Source: Gammaproteobacteria bacterium (GTDB lineage: Bacteria; Pseudomonadota; Gammaproteobacteria; Pseudomonadales; Azotimanducaceae). Taken from it: a stretch of DNA of 64,000 nucleotides. The position numbers were made by a program, and so were the translations under genes. This document shows, piece after piece, positions 9,015 through 18,718 of this stretch. Within the stretch, counting starts at the first letter, position 1, and every line of letters starts with the position of its first letter. The notes beneath the pieces were generated by a model. It ran no database searches and had not been told where the DNA came from. It saw nothing but the letters and a program-made list of their open reading frames with translations. The stretch spans positions 34,550 through 98,549 of the forward strand of contig JABIZD010000074.1 of the NCBI GenBank assembly GCA_018666555.1, written 5' to 3'.

Positions 9015-9947
9015 ATGCTGAGCTACATCGCTAAAAGACTCATCGCAGGGTTGATTACCATCTGGTTCATCGCCACAGCGACCTTCATTGCCATGCACCT
9101 GGTCCCGGGTGATCCCTTAATGAATCAAAAAGCGGTATCAGCTGAGATCAGACTCAATCTTGAGCGAAAATATGGTCTCAACAAACCGGTCGTGGAGCAG
9201 TATTTTATATTCATGGGTAATATGCTTAGAGGCGACTTTGGGATTTCCTATACCCAACAGAATCGCAAAGTTAATGACATTATAAAAGACCATTTCCCGG
9301 TATCAGCAACGCTAGGCATCCTTGCAGTCTTCTTTGCCGCCCTGGGAGGGATTCTATGGGGCGCGATAACCGCTATATACAGAAACCGGTTACCCGATAT
9401 CGTCATTATGTTCCTGGTGATACTCGGTATCTCCGTACCCAGCTTTGTGTTCGCTGCACTGGGACAGTTGCTATTAGTGAATATTAATCAGTTTGCCGGC
9501 CAGTCCATCATTCCCGTTGCTGGTTGGGGTAGCCTGTCGCATATGTTAATGCCTTCTATGGTATTAGGGCTGGGCACCATGGCTTTGCTGACCCGGCTGA
9601 TGCGTTCATCAATGCTGGATGTAGTCAACGAGGATTACATCAAAACGGCCAAAGCGAAGGGTTTATCCCCTCTCAGAATTTTCTTCAAGCACCAGCTCAG
9701 AAATGCAATTCTTCCGGTTATTACTGTCCTGGGCCCCCAAATAGCGGCTATCACCACGGGCGGTTTTGTTGTTGAACTCGTCTTTGCCATCCCTGGCCTG
9801 GGTCGGTATTTTGTACAGGCAGTGCAACAGCTGGATTACACTGTCATTATGGGTACGACGGTTTTTTACGGCGCGTTCCTGGTCCTGATGGTCATCGTGG
9901 TAGACATTCTTTACGGTTTCATCGATCCAAGGGTACGCTTGCAATGA
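9015..9947 (+). CDS. Peptide ABC transporter permease (OppB-like)
   Basis: A 310-residue inner-membrane permease with the standard OppB layout: N-terminal membrane helix (about 9-28), the conserved HLVPGDP stretch after it, and five further helices. The ABC-coupling EAA loop reads DYIKTAKAKGLSPLRIFFKH at about residues 207-226, and the C-terminus PxxxxIDPRVRLQ is typical. Length is normal for the family. Its stop overlaps the next permease start by 4 nt. It should form the translocation channel with the second permease. Confidence 0.92.
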   Translation: MLSYIAKRLIAGLITIWFIATATFIAMHLVPGDPLMNQKAVSAEIRLNLERKYGLNKPVVEQYFIFMGNMLRGDFGISYTQQNRKVNDIIKDHFPVSATLGILAVFFAALGGILWGAITAIYRNRLPDIVIMFLVILGISVPSFVFAALGQLLLVNINQFAGQSIIPVAGWGSLSHMLMPSMVLGLGTMALLTRLMRSSMLDVVNEDYIKTAKAKGLSPLRIFFKHQLRNAILPVITVLGPQIAAITTGGFVVELVFAIPGLGRYFVQAVQQLDYTVIMGTTVFYGAFLVLMVIVVDILYGFIDPRVRLQ

Positions 9948-11356
9948 CCCATAGCAACGAACTAAGCGCAACAGACTTCCTGCCGATCCACCAGGAAACA
10001 GAGCCGGAACTGATCCCTCGGCCTTCTCTTTCTTACTGGCAAGACGCCTGGCGCCGCCTTAAGAAAAACGTCAGGGCAATTATCTCACTTTACCTGATTG
10101 CCGCTTTAGCGTTTTTTACCCTGGCAGGGCCTATAATCTGGAATGTCGACCCAACCCTGCAGGACCTGAATCAAATCTCTCAGGCACCGTCGCTACCTAA
10201 AAAGGCAACCCTAGTCGCAAATTACAGCCCCTGGTCAGCACCAGTCGACCCTGGTTTTCCTGCCGAACCTGATGAGATAGTTGATGAAATTGACCCAGTG
10301 GTAGCCTTCAGGCTCGCCGAAGTGGCCTCAACCCAGGCCGTACGGTTACTCTGGGAACCGTTAACCGATGCCAGTGGTTACAACATCTATCGCAACGAGT
10401 CGAAGCCAGAGGGTTTCAATGATCTTGGACTACCACTTGCATCCATTAACGCGGGCAACCAAATCGGTTATGAGGATCGCCTCAATCTCAAAGCTATAAC
10501 CTACTACTATTCTATCGTGCCAACCGATGGTTTCGATGAGTACAATCAATATACTAGCCTCAAAGTTGAGCCCATGCTGACCATCACGGTCAGGGAAGCC
10601 CTGGAGCGAAATATCCTGGAAACATCGCAAGACGCCGTTACAGGCTCGGTCATTACATTGGAGTTTCATCCCTTTGGAACTGATTATTTAGGCAGAGACA
10701 TGCTCGCTCGCTTGATGCAGGGAGCCAGGGTGTCCCTTTTTATTGGCATAGTGGCACCTCTCCTTTATGTATCTATCGGCATAATCTATGGCGGCTTTGC
10801 GGGCTATTTCGGCGATCGTATTGATCAATTCCTCATGCGCTTTGCTGATTTTGTGGTCGCACTGCCGTTCCTGCTTTTCATGATACTGTTTAAAATTTCC
10901 TTCGGCATTGGACCGGGTGAAAGCGGCATTCTGCCGATGCTCCTGGCATTGGTACTGCTATTATGGCCGGCTACGGCGCGGTTAGTGCGCGGCCAGGTTC
11001 TGCAAATCCGCGAACAGGGGTATATCGAAGCCGCCCGGATACTTGGTGGCAAGCCTGGTTACTTAATTTTACGCCACATTATTCCCAATACCATGGGTGT
11101 GATATTGGTCACGCTCACCTTTGCCGTTCCTTCTGCGATTTTCACAGAAGCATTCCTTTCCTTCATTGGTATGGGCGTCGCGCCGCCTACCCCTTCCTGG
11201 GGCTCAATGTGCAATGAAGGGGTTAAAACCATGTTAAGCCACCCTCACGAGTTATTTTTCCCGGCTCTATTCATCAGCATTACTGTGCTCGCGTTCAATC
11301 TCTTGGGAGACGGTCTCACCGAAGCCCTGGATGCAAGAATGCGCTCAAGGGAATAA
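9944..11356 (+). CDS. Peptide ABC transporter permease (OppC-like) with fibronectin-III-like insertion
   Basis: At 470 residues this permease is about 170 longer than usual OppC/DppC proteins (roughly 300). The first membrane helix (about 45-66) is normal, and the conserved HPFGTDYLGRD follows only at 242-252 instead of near residue 75. The extra segment lies in the first periplasmic loop. Residues about 118-210 look like a fibronectin type III domain: AVRLLWEPLTDASGYNIYR, then a YYYSIVPTD strand. The C-terminal permease part is complete, with an EAARILGGKPGYLILRHI coupling loop. The insertion could contact the OppA-like protein or peptide substrates outside the membrane. Reading frame is uninterrupted, so this is a real fusion and not an assembly join. 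Confidence 0.88.
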   Translation: MTHSNELSATDFLPIHQETEPELIPRPSLSYWQDAWRRLKKNVRAIISLYLIAALAFFTLAGPIIWNVDPTLQDLNQISQAPSLPKKATLVANYSPWSAPVDPGFPAEPDEIVDEIDPVVAFRLAEVASTQAVRLLWEPLTDASGYNIYRNESKPEGFNDLGLPLASINAGNQIGYEDRLNLKAITYYYSIVPTDGFDEYNQYTSLKVEPMLTITVREALERNILETSQDAVTGSVITLEFHPFGTDYLGRDMLARLMQGARVSLFIGIVAPLLYVSIGIIYGGFAGYFGDRIDQFLMRFADFVVALPFLLFMILFKISFGIGPGESGILPMLLALVLLLWPATARLVRGQVLQIREQGYIEAARILGGKPGYLILRHIIPNTMGVILVTLTFAVPSAIFTEAFLSFIGMGVAPPTPSWGSMCNEGVKTMLSHPHELFFPALFISITVLAFNLLGDGLTEALDARMRSRE

Positions 11357-11358
11357 CA

Positions 11359-12402
11359 ATGGCTAAAAATATTCTCGAAGTTACCGACCTCGCCGTTGAA
11401 TTTGAAACCTTCGGGGGTACCGTTCAGGCCGTCAGGGGGGTCAGCTTCGAAGTTGAAGTGGGTAAAACACTGGCTATTGTCGGCGAATCAGGTTGCGGGA
11501 AATCGGTTACTGTGCAGTCAATAATGGGCATCATTCCCATGCCCCCAGGAAAGATCACCGGTGGCTCAGCTAAGTTAAAAGGACAAGAAATTCTCGGGCT
11601 TCCTGCGGCTGAAGCTAATCGCTACCGGGGCGTAGAAATCGGTATGATATTTCAGGACCCGATGACATCTTTGAATCCCAGCATGAAAATTGGTCATCAA
11701 ATTGCTGAGACCTTAATGGTGCATCGAGGCAAAAGTCATGCAGATGCAATGGTTACAGCATTACAATTGTTAGAAAAAACGCATATCCCAGAGGCTGCTA
11801 AAAGAGCGCTCCAGTATCCTTTTGAATTCTCAGGGGGCATGCTGCAAAGAGCCATGATCGCACAAAGCCTGGCCTGCAACCCCTCTTTACTGATTGCTGA
11901 TGAACCTACCACAGCTTTGGACGTCACTATCCAAGCCCAGATTCTTGAATTATTGACCGAACTGCAGCGAACCGAAGGCATGTCAATTCTCCTGATCACT
12001 CACGATCTAGCCGTGGTTGCCAGGATGGCTGACCAAGTCGCTGTAATGTACGCAGGACAAATAATCGAGCGCGGTTCCCTGGATGACATTTTCTACCGTA
12101 GTGCTCATCCCTACACGCTGGGCTTGAAATCTGCCATGCCATCTAATTCCGGCGCTGAAGAGAAGAACCTTCAGCCTATTCCCGGCAGTCCTCCTGATCT
12201 ATTTTCGCCACCTCTGGGTTGCGGATATACGGCCCGATGTCCGCAAGCAATGCAGATCTGTGGCAACCAATTACCACAGCTAATACAAGACCCACAGGAT
12301 CCCAGGCACCTATCTCGATGCTGGCTACAACACAAGGATGCACCCAATATTGAAGCGCTGTACCAACCCCTGAAAATAATGGATACAGCCGGTGCTGATT
12401 AG
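11359..12402 (+). CDS. Peptide ABC transporter ATP-binding protein (OppD-like)
   Basis: A 347-residue ATPase starting 2 nt after the permease stop. Walker A is GESGCGKS, the ABC signature is SGGMLQRAM and Walker B is LLIADEP. The C-terminal oligopeptide-transporter extension holds the cysteines CGYTARCPQAMQIC and a later RCW, which in related transporters bind an iron-sulfur cluster. It should pair with the OppF-like subunit as a heterodimer that powers import. It ends 11 nt into the next gene. Confidence 0.92.
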   Translation: MAKNILEVTDLAVEFETFGGTVQAVRGVSFEVEVGKTLAIVGESGCGKSVTVQSIMGIIPMPPGKITGGSAKLKGQEILGLPAAEANRYRGVEIGMIFQDPMTSLNPSMKIGHQIAETLMVHRGKSHADAMVTALQLLEKTHIPEAAKRALQYPFEFSGGMLQRAMIAQSLACNPSLLIADEPTTALDVTIQAQILELLTELQRTEGMSILLITHDLAVVARMADQVAVMYAGQIIERGSLDDIFYRSAHPYTLGLKSAMPSNSGAEEKNLQPIPGSPPDLFSPPLGCGYTARCPQAMQICGNQLPQLIQDPQDPRHLSRCWLQHKDAPNIEALYQPLKIMDTAGAD

Positions 12403-13345
12403 AGCTCACAACCTCAAAAAGCATTTCTCAATAGGCAAGGGCGATATCTTACATGCGGTGGATGGTGTGTCATTGGAAATTGCTGAAAATGAAATTCTTG
12501 GGCTGGTTGGTGAGAGTGGATCTGGCAAGTCAACATTCGGCAAAGCCCTCATTGGCCTACATCAAAGAACCAGCGGTGAGGCCTACTTTAACAATACCCT
12601 ATTACCTGAACGCTTTTCGGCAAGTGATCATCTGCACTACTCAAAGCTAATGCAGATGATCTTTCAAGATCCCTACTCCTCACTGAACCCGCGCATGACC
12701 ATCCTTGACATCATTGGTGAGGGCCTGGCCATCCAGGGCAATCTGAGTAAAGCCGATATCAAGGAACAAGTCAGTTACTGGTTGCGTCGGGTGGGTCTGC
12801 ACAGCGATCACATGTCCCGCTATCCTCACGAATTTTCCGGTGGTCAGCGGCAACGCATAGGCATAGCACGAGCAATGATAATTGGACCCAAGTTCGTGGT
12901 CTGCGACGAACCGATTTCCGCACTGGACGTATCGGTGCAAGCCCAGGTCGTTAATCTTCTTGAGGAATTGAAGCAAACCCTGGGGTTAACGCTGCTTTTT
13001 ATTGCCCACGACTTATCCATGGTCCGATATGTCTCCGATCGCATGGTGGTAATGTACCTGGGTACCATAGTCGAGTCAGGGCCTTCTAATGAGGTTTTCT
13101 ACCAGCCAAAGCATCCCTACACTCGACTGCTGATTGAATCAAACCCGGAACCCGACCCCAATATTGAGCGTCAGCGAACCCATACCCCTATCCGAGGCGA
13201 GGTAACATCACCGCTCAACATCGGGCCAGGCTGTCGTTTTGCTGATCGTTGCCCGCAAGCCATGGAAGAATGCAAGACCGTCACCCCAGAGGTAACCCAG
13301 GTAGCTGACGACCATAGCGTAAGCTGCCATCTCTACCCGGGTTAG
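12392..13345 (+). CDS. Peptide ABC transporter ATP-binding protein (OppF-like)
   Basis: A 317-residue ATPase with Walker A GESGSGKS, signature SGGQRQRIG and Walker B FVVCDEP. A C-terminal extension carries GCRFADRCPQAMEEC, the same cysteine pattern as the OppD-like subunit. The start is GTG at 12392, inside the end of the previous gene (11-nt overlap), which implies translational coupling. It closes the operon; the following NUDIX gene converges on it with 7 nt between the stops. Confidence 0.92.
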   Translation: MLIRAHNLKKHFSIGKGDILHAVDGVSLEIAENEILGLVGESGSGKSTFGKALIGLHQRTSGEAYFNNTLLPERFSASDHLHYSKLMQMIFQDPYSSLNPRMTILDIIGEGLAIQGNLSKADIKEQVSYWLRRVGLHSDHMSRYPHEFSGGQRQRIGIARAMIIGPKFVVCDEPISALDVSVQAQVVNLLEELKQTLGLTLLFIAHDLSMVRYVSDRMVVMYLGTIVESGPSNEVFYQPKHPYTRLLIESNPEPDPNIERQRTHTPIRGEVTSPLNIGPGCRFADRCPQAMEECKTVTPEVTQVADDHSVSCHLYPG

Positions 13346-13352
13346 ACAGGCT

Positions 13353-13886
13353 TCAAGCTGTTTTCTGGACCATCCTTAGTACAGAATCTTCCGATGAGTA
13401 ATCTAAAACCCTGACCAACGGTACCCAGGCCAAATCATGCGACTCGTCACTGATGACATAATGTTCATCGCAACCACATTCGAGCAGAAACCTGACGTCG
13501 TAATGAAAGTGTTCTGGCTCAGCTTTGCGCGCAGGAATCGAGTGAATATCAATATCAAATATTTCTGAGCTAACCAATTTCAAACTAGTCAATCCAGACT
13601 CTTCAAAAGCTTCTCTTAAAGCCACACCGGCAACATCACCATCACCATCACAGTGTCCACCCGGCTGAAGCCACCGATTCAGCTTCTTATGATTCGTCAA
13701 CAAACAACGTTCATGACGACCATCAATGATCCAGGCTGAGCCAGTGACGTGACCCACTAGAGAAGACCTTTCAAAGCAGTGCGGGTTAGCGCTGACAAAA
13801 TCAGAAAAATGCTCAACCTGAGTCCGTTCAGCCGGATAACGTAACGCATATTCATCCAGTGCGGTGAGTAACAACTGTCGATACAA
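13353..13886 (-). CDS. NUDIX hydrolase
   Basis: A 177-residue NUDIX protein. The Nudix box is recognisable as GGHCDGDGDVAGVALREAF followed by EESGL; the REAFEESGL half is canonical, while the first glutamate of the GX5E half is replaced by Asp/Gly. NUDIX enzymes cut nucleoside diphosphates linked to another group; the substrate here is unknown. The gene starts 2 nt after cobT ends, so it is the last gene of the cobS-cobT-NUDIX transcript, which suggests a functional link with that ATPase pair. Confidence 0.82.
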   Translation of the reverse strand: MYRQLLLTALDEYALRYPAERTQVEHFSDFVSANPHCFERSSLVGHVTGSAWIIDGRHERCLLTNHKKLNRWLQPGGHCDGDGDVAGVALREAFEESGLTSLKLVSSEIFDIDIHSIPARKAEPEHFHYDVRFLLECGCDEHYVISDESHDLAWVPLVRVLDYSSEDSVLRMVQKTA

Positions 13887-13888
13887 TG

Positions 13889-15718
13889 TCAGCGGCCTAC
13901 GGGTTTCTGGGCTGATTTCAGATTGGCCTTTTCATCAAATAAATCAACTAACTGATCGGTAATGGCATCACCAAGCTGCTCAGCATCTGTAATCGTCACG
14001 GCCCTGCGGTAGTGATGGGTAACATCATGACCAATCCCAATGGCCACCAGTTCCACATCCGAGAAGTTCTCGATCTGGTCGATGGCGTACTTCAAATGCT
14101 GTTCAAGATAATTACTCGCATTAACCAGCAAAGTACTGTTGTCCACTGGCAGACCATCTGAAATCACCATCATGATACGTCGGTCTTCTGGTCTGCCAAC
14201 AATTCGGTTGTGGGCCCAAAGTAAAGCCTCACCATCGATATTCTCCTTGAGCAGTTCTTCTCTCATCATCAGACCAAGGTTACGCCTGGCTCTACGCCAG
14301 GGTGTATCAGCGGCCTTATAAATGATGTGACGCAAATCATTGAGCCGTCCCGGTTGTTGCGGTTTACCTTGCTGAAGCCAAGTTTCGCGTGCTTGTCCGC
14401 CACGCCAGGCGCGAGTAGTAAACCCCAGAATCTCTACCTTTACAGTACATCTTTCAAGGGTTCGCCCAAGAATATCGGCACACATGGCAGCGATTGAAAT
14501 AGATCGGCCTCGCATCGAACCAGAACTGTCAATGAGCAGGGAAACCACCGTATCTCGGAACTTGGTATCCTTTTCCTGTTTAAAGGCAAGTGAGCTAAAA
14601 GGATCCATGATAATTCCGGGTAACCTTGACGTATCCAGAGTTCCCTCTTCTAAATCAAATTCCCAGGTCCGGTTCTGCTGAGCCATCAACTTGCGCTGTA
14701 ATCGGTTGGCAAGTTTACTGATAATAATCTGTGAATTTTGTAAGTGTTTGTCCAAAACACCTCGGAGACGATCCAGTTCTTCAGCGTCACAGAGTTCATC
14801 GGCGGACACCACTTCATCAAAAGCCGTGGTATAGGGCTTGTAGTCCGTCGTCTTGGGCCGCAACCAACTCTTATCCGGAAGCATATCAGGAGGAGCGCCG
14901 CTCTCGTCATCACTCCCATCTGCCTCGACCATATCCATGGCATCCATATCGACAGGAACCTCACCCTCGATGGCGTCCGTTAAATCTCCATCCTGGCCAG
15001 ATTCCTGATCAACGGTGTCATCACCGCCCTCCGGTTCCATCTCTTCTGTGTCGCTTTCGGCGTTATCCGCGTCTTCGCTATTACCGTCCTCTCCCCAATC
15101 ATCTGTTAACCCCAGGTCTTTTATCAACGCTCTGGTCTTATCCACAAAAGCAGCCTGATCTAAAATGAGTTCCGAAAAATCATCCAGGCTATCACCAATA
15201 CAGGACTCAATGTGCTCGCGCCATGGATCTAGAATAGCTTGCGCACTAGCGGGCACGGGTTCACCAATGAGTTTTTCGCGCACCAGCAACCCAACCGCTG
15301 CGCCTAGTGGGGCATCTTCGGCTATTTCAATTTCTGCATAACCTTGATCTTTACAGTACTGCTCCAACTGCGCGCTAAGGTTGTCCTGAACACCCCGCAT
15401 AAGGTGAGACCCAATGGCAGCAACTCGCGATTCTTCTACCCAGTCAAAAACATCCTGGGCTATACCTGAAGCCGGCCTATTCTGAATATGCAGGGTTTCA
15501 TCGTGGAAACGGCTTCGCAAAGCAAAGCGATCTGCGGTACCTCTAAGAGAAGCAAGTGCTTCTTCACTGATGGCAGTTTCAGGCAAGGGAATGCGGGCTT
15601 TATTGCCCTGAAGATAGGCCTTACCCCGGCCAAAACTGACGCTGAGTTCCTCATCACCAGAGATCGCTCTCATGGTAGAGGTTATTGCCTGCTTAAAGAC
15701 TTCGGTCGAATCGTCCAT
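13889..15718 (-). CDS. cobT: CobT-like VWA protein (cobaltochelatase subunit homologue)
   Basis: A 609-residue homologue of the aerobic cobaltochelatase subunit CobT. An N-terminal helical domain is followed by a highly acidic stretch (about 208-275) and a C-terminal von Willebrand A domain whose MIDAS motif is DSSGSM, with [11 protein letters not shown] further on. In the alphaproteobacterial complex CobT and CobS form the ATP-driven part that helps CobN insert cobalt into hydrogenobyrinate a,c-diamide. No CobN or other cobalamin gene is visible in 64 kb, so the chelatase role is a family assignment only. It follows cobS by 19 nt and precedes the NUDIX gene by 2 nt. Confidence 0.85.
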   Translation of the reverse strand: MDDSTEVFKQAITSTMRAISGDEELSVSFGRGKAYLQGNKARIPLPETAISEEALASLRGTADRFALRSRFHDETLHIQNRPASGIAQDVFDWVEESRVAAIGSHLMRGVQDNLSAQLEQYCKDQGYAEIEIAEDAPLGAAVGLLVREKLIGEPVPASAQAILDPWREHIESCIGDSLDDFSELILDQAAFVDKTRALIKDLGLTDDWGEDGNSEDADNAESDTEEMEPEGGDDTVDQESGQDGDLTDAIEGEVPVDMDAMDMVEADGSDDESGAPPDMLPDKSWLRPKTTDYKPYTTAFDEVVSADELCDAEELDRLRGVLDKHLQNSQIIISKLANRLQRKLMAQQNRTWEFDLEEGTLDTSRLPGIIMDPFSSLAFKQEKDTKFRDTVVSLLIDSSGSMRGRSISIAAMCADILGRTLERCTVKVEILGFTTRAWRGGQARETWLQQGKPQQPGRLNDLRHIIYKAADTPWRRARRNLGLMMREELLKENIDGEALLWAHNRIVGRPEDRRIMMVISDGLPVDNSTLLVNASNYLEQHLKYAIDQIENFSDVELVAIGIGHDVTHHYRRAVTITDAEQLGDAITDQLVDLFDEKANLKSAQKPVGR

Positions 15719-15737
15719 TCAGTCATTCTCTGGCATT

Positions 15738-16718
15738 TTAAGCCAGGACAATCGTGGCACTGGACTCAGGAAGCTCTTCTCCAAGACAGCGCTGGTAATA
15801 TTCAGCAACGATAGATCGTTCAGTTTCGTCACACTTGTTCAAAAAAGTCAGCCTGAAAGAGAAACCCAGATCACCAAACAAATCTGCATTCTCAGCCCAC
15901 ATAATGACAGTCCTAGGTGACATGACGATGGAAATATCTCCATTAATAAAGCCTTGCCGGGTAAGAGCAGCCACCGAGACCATATTAGATAATGTTTTCT
16001 TATCCAAATTATGTTGTTTAGCCGCGACGATCTCTACTTCCTTATCATGCTGCAGATAATTCAATGTGGTCACAATATTCCAGCGATCCATCTGTCCCTG
16101 GTTTATCTGCTGGGTCCCATGGTACAAACCACTGGAATCTCCTAGTCCTATGGTATTAGTCGTCGCGAACAACCTAAAACCAGAATGCGGGCTAATGACT
16201 CTGCTTTGATCCAGCAAAGTCAGCTTGCCTTCTACCTCCAGTACCCGTTGAATGACGAACATCACATCCGGACGACCGGCATCATATTCATCAAAGACTA
16301 TTGCACAAGCGCGTTGTAACGCCCAGGGTAACAAACCCTCTTTAAACTCAGTTATCTGTTTGCCATCTTGCAGTACAATTGCGTCTTTTCCGACCAGGTC
16401 CATTCGGCTGACATGGGAGTCCAGGTTAATTCGTATGCAGGGCCAATTAAGACGCGCAGCAACTTGTTCGATATGGGTAGACTTACCGGTTCCATGATAA
16501 CCCTGGATCATACAGCGTCTGTTATGCGCAAAGCTTGCCAGGATGGCTATGGTCGTTTCATGGTTAAAAAGATAATTTTTATCCACTAACGGCACGTGTT
16601 CTGACGGATTCGTAAATGCCGGTACCAGCATATCTGTATCGAGTCCAAATACATCCCGTACCTTAACTTCTGTGTCGGGGATTCCATCGCCCGCCAATGC
16701 TCCAAGTTGCTCACCCAT
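15738..16718 (-). CDS. cobS: CobS-like AAA+ ATPase (cobaltochelatase subunit homologue)
   Basis: An AAA+ ATPase of about 326 residues very close to CobS. The N-terminus has the family's [19 protein letters not shown] stretch, Walker A is GYHGTGKST, Walker B is AIVFDEYD with [12 protein letters not shown] behind it, and sensor-1 is FATTNT. I choose ATG 16718 (MGEQLG) over the longer frame from 16748 because a GAGAG/AGGT purine stretch precedes it and the family starts near there. It leads the operon with cobT. Known role: hexameric motor of the aerobic cobalt chelatase. Without CobN nearby, another metallo-cofactor client is possible. Confidence 0.87.
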   Translation of the reverse strand: MGEQLGALAGDGIPDTEVKVRDVFGLDTDMLVPAFTNPSEHVPLVDKNYLFNHETTIAILASFAHNRRCMIQGYHGTGKSTHIEQVAARLNWPCIRINLDSHVSRMDLVGKDAIVLQDGKQITEFKEGLLPWALQRACAIVFDEYDAGRPDVMFVIQRVLEVEGKLTLLDQSRVISPHSGFRLFATTNTIGLGDSSGLYHGTQQINQGQMDRWNIVTTLNYLQHDKEVEIVAAKQHNLDKKTLSNMVSVAALTRQGFINGDISIVMSPRTVIMWAENADLFGDLGFSFRLTFLNKCDETERSIVAEYYQRCLGEELPESSATIVLA

Positions 16719-17074
16719 ACTCTCATTACCTTTTAGTCTTTTGCACACGCTTTAATCTCTGCTATTGGCGATCGATCAAACGTGCTGTTTCTGCACCAGA
16801 TTTATACCCTGACGTACGCACTGAATTTTATACCTGAACACCGCTGCTTCCAGCTCTCCACCGGGTTCGCGAGTCCCTGTAGAGCTGCGCTATACTTGCA
16901 TTTGATAAAACTTTCGACTCACCAAAAAACCTACCACCAGAGTTGCTTTATAGTCGCAATGCACCGCCCCGCTAAGAATAGCGATTTGTTAAACAAATTG
17001 CCATGTCCGGAACTAGGCCCTAGCGTAAAAAACGCTATACTAATTGCATACCTTCATCTCAGGAATGAATATTA
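16719..17074. other. Intergenic region between cobS and the phosphatase remnant
   Basis: A 356-nt divergent gap. The only structure I see is a 15-bp palindrome ATTTGTT-A-AACAAAT at 16984-16998, a possible operator. Open frames here have no recognisable protein features. Confidence 0.35.
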
Positions 17075-17623
17075 ATGGCTAGAATTTATGGGGTCCGCCA
17101 CGGTAGAGCAGCGGCCGGATTTTCCCAGGGCCCCGATCCAGGCCTTGACACCCTCGGCCACCAACAGGCTATTGGTGCAGCCGGGAAACTAATCGCTAAA
17201 CTGCCTTTGGTTATTATCTCCAGCCCGCTTAAGAGGGCACTGGAGACAGCCCAGCCTCTGGTCGATATGAGCCACATTGATGTGATCATTGAACCGCGTG
17301 TTGCTGAAGTTCCCTCGACCGGACTCAACCTGTCTGAGCGAGGACCCCGGTTACAGCAGGTAATGCGGGGGAACTGATCGACACAATCAAAGGAACTACA
17401 AAATTAGCAGTCTGATATGTGCGACTGCCTGCTCCAACTTCGCTCTGATACAGCGATCTTTTCTCACTTCATTGCAATCAATGCATTAACCGTTGTGGCG
17501 CAGGAAACCGATCAAGTATCTGTCTGCCAGCCTGATAACGGCAGTATCACGGTTTTTGATAACAGCAACGGTAGGTTGGTCCTGATTGCTGCCGGTTCGA
17601 TGGCTGAAACTAAAGTAAACTAG
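17075..17623 (+). pseudogene. SixA-like histidine phosphatase, inactivated by two stop codons
   Basis: The frame starting at ATG 17075 encodes a histidine (phosphoglycerate-mutase-like) phosphatase: the catalytic VRHGRA motif, SSPLKRALETAQP in the middle, and, in the same frame further on, FSHFIAINAL, the second catalytic histidine region. Two in-frame stops separate the halves, TGA at 17375-17377 and TAG at 17405-17407. Both lie where related proteins have tryptophan (RGN-W, then LQN-W-Q), and both differ from TGG by one base. With both repaired the protein would be 182 residues, normal for the family. The end overlaps holA by 14 nt. Sequencing error is possible but two independent hits are unlikely. 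Confidence 0.75.
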
Positions 17624-18656
17624 CACCCGGCTTACTGGCATCAGGTAATGACAGGGCGACACCGGCAAGATGTAATATGGCGCTGGTTAACTCATCCCAC
17701 GGGTCTCCAGCCTGAACGCCCTTGACTATCGCATCTATCCTGTTAACCCTTGACTGCAACTGTAGAAGCGCCGGTAAACCATGTCGTTTCAAAGTAGCTG
17801 CAATGAGCGGCTGACGTTTCTGCCAGACTCTGGCCTGTTGCATGGCTGCATCCACTGAACTGGATTGCATGGCCTCCGACATACCAATCAGGTTTCGAAC
17901 TTCCCTGGCCAACATAGTGCTCAAGTAGAGTACTTCTGTACCTTCAATGCGCATGCTGTCGGTAATTTTCAGGCAACGGCTGGCTTTACCCATGAGGGCT
18001 GCGTCTAACAACTGGAACACGTCAAATCGAGCACTGTCTGCGACCCCTTCCTCGACGATTGCAGCTTCTATTGCTGAGCCTGGGGAAATCAATTTGATTC
18101 GATCAATTTCCTGAGCGGCGGCCAGAAGGTTACCTTCAACTCTCGCCGCCATCGACATGACGGCTTCTCGCGTAGCCTTAAGACCGACTTTCTTGAACCT
18201 GGCATCAATCCATCGCGGTAAATCTTTACCTGCCACCGGCCAAATCTGAATAAATACGCCGGCTTTTTCGAGCACTTTAAACCACTGAGCGTTTTGGGTT
18301 CCCTTATCGAGACGAGGCAGGCTCACTAGCAGCAAATTTGAAGAAGACGGCATTGCAGCGTATTCCTTTAGGCTACTAGCACCTTCATTCCCCGGTTTCG
18401 CACTCGACATCCGCAATTCCAAAAGCTTCTGATCAGCAAACAAAGAAAGGCTACTGGCACTATAGATAAACTCTTTCCAGTCAAAGCCAGCCTCGACATG
18501 GAAGACCTCTCTTTCGGCATAATTAGCCTTTCGGGCTGCGGCTCGAATGCTATCGCAACATTCCTGCACTAGCAGTGGTTCATCACCACTGACAATATAA
18601 ATAGGCGCCAACCCGGCCGAAAGCGCCTGGCTCAATTTTTCAGGATAAACTTTCAA
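17610..18656 (-). CDS. holA: DNA polymerase III subunit delta
   Basis: A 348-residue HolA, the delta subunit of the clamp loader that opens the beta sliding clamp during replication. The N-terminus MKVYPEKLSQAL and YIVSGDEPLLVQEC are family signatures (degenerate P-loop), and the length matches E. coli (343). It lies behind lptE with 62 nt between, the usual gammaproteobacterial order leuS-lptE-holA, and probably shares their transcript. Confidence 0.93.
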   Translation of the reverse strand: MKVYPEKLSQALSAGLAPIYIVSGDEPLLVQECCDSIRAAARKANYAEREVFHVEAGFDWKEFIYSASSLSLFADQKLLELRMSSAKPGNEGASSLKEYAAMPSSSNLLLVSLPRLDKGTQNAQWFKVLEKAGVFIQIWPVAGKDLPRWIDARFKKVGLKATREAVMSMAARVEGNLLAAAQEIDRIKLISPGSAIEAAIVEEGVADSARFDVFQLLDAALMGKASRCLKITDSMRIEGTEVLYLSTMLAREVRNLIGMSEAMQSSSVDAAMQQARVWQKRQPLIAATLKRHGLPALLQLQSRVNRIDAIVKGVQAGDPWDELTSAILHLAGVALSLPDASKPGASLL

Positions 18657-18718
18657 TTCGCCTGCTTCATTGTTACGCCTGCTTTACTGGGGTTTCCCAT
18701 CAGACCCCTACCCCTCAA

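Noticed and set aside
16782..17075. 97-codon open frame on the plus strand before the phosphatase remnant
   Set aside because: Composition is irregular, no motif, no ribosome site, and it spans a palindrome in a divergent promoter region.
17375..17377. TGA as a second selenocysteine codon in the phosphatase frame
   Set aside because: Related proteins have Trp, not Cys, there; no suitable hairpin was seen; and a TAG follows in the same frame ten codons later.
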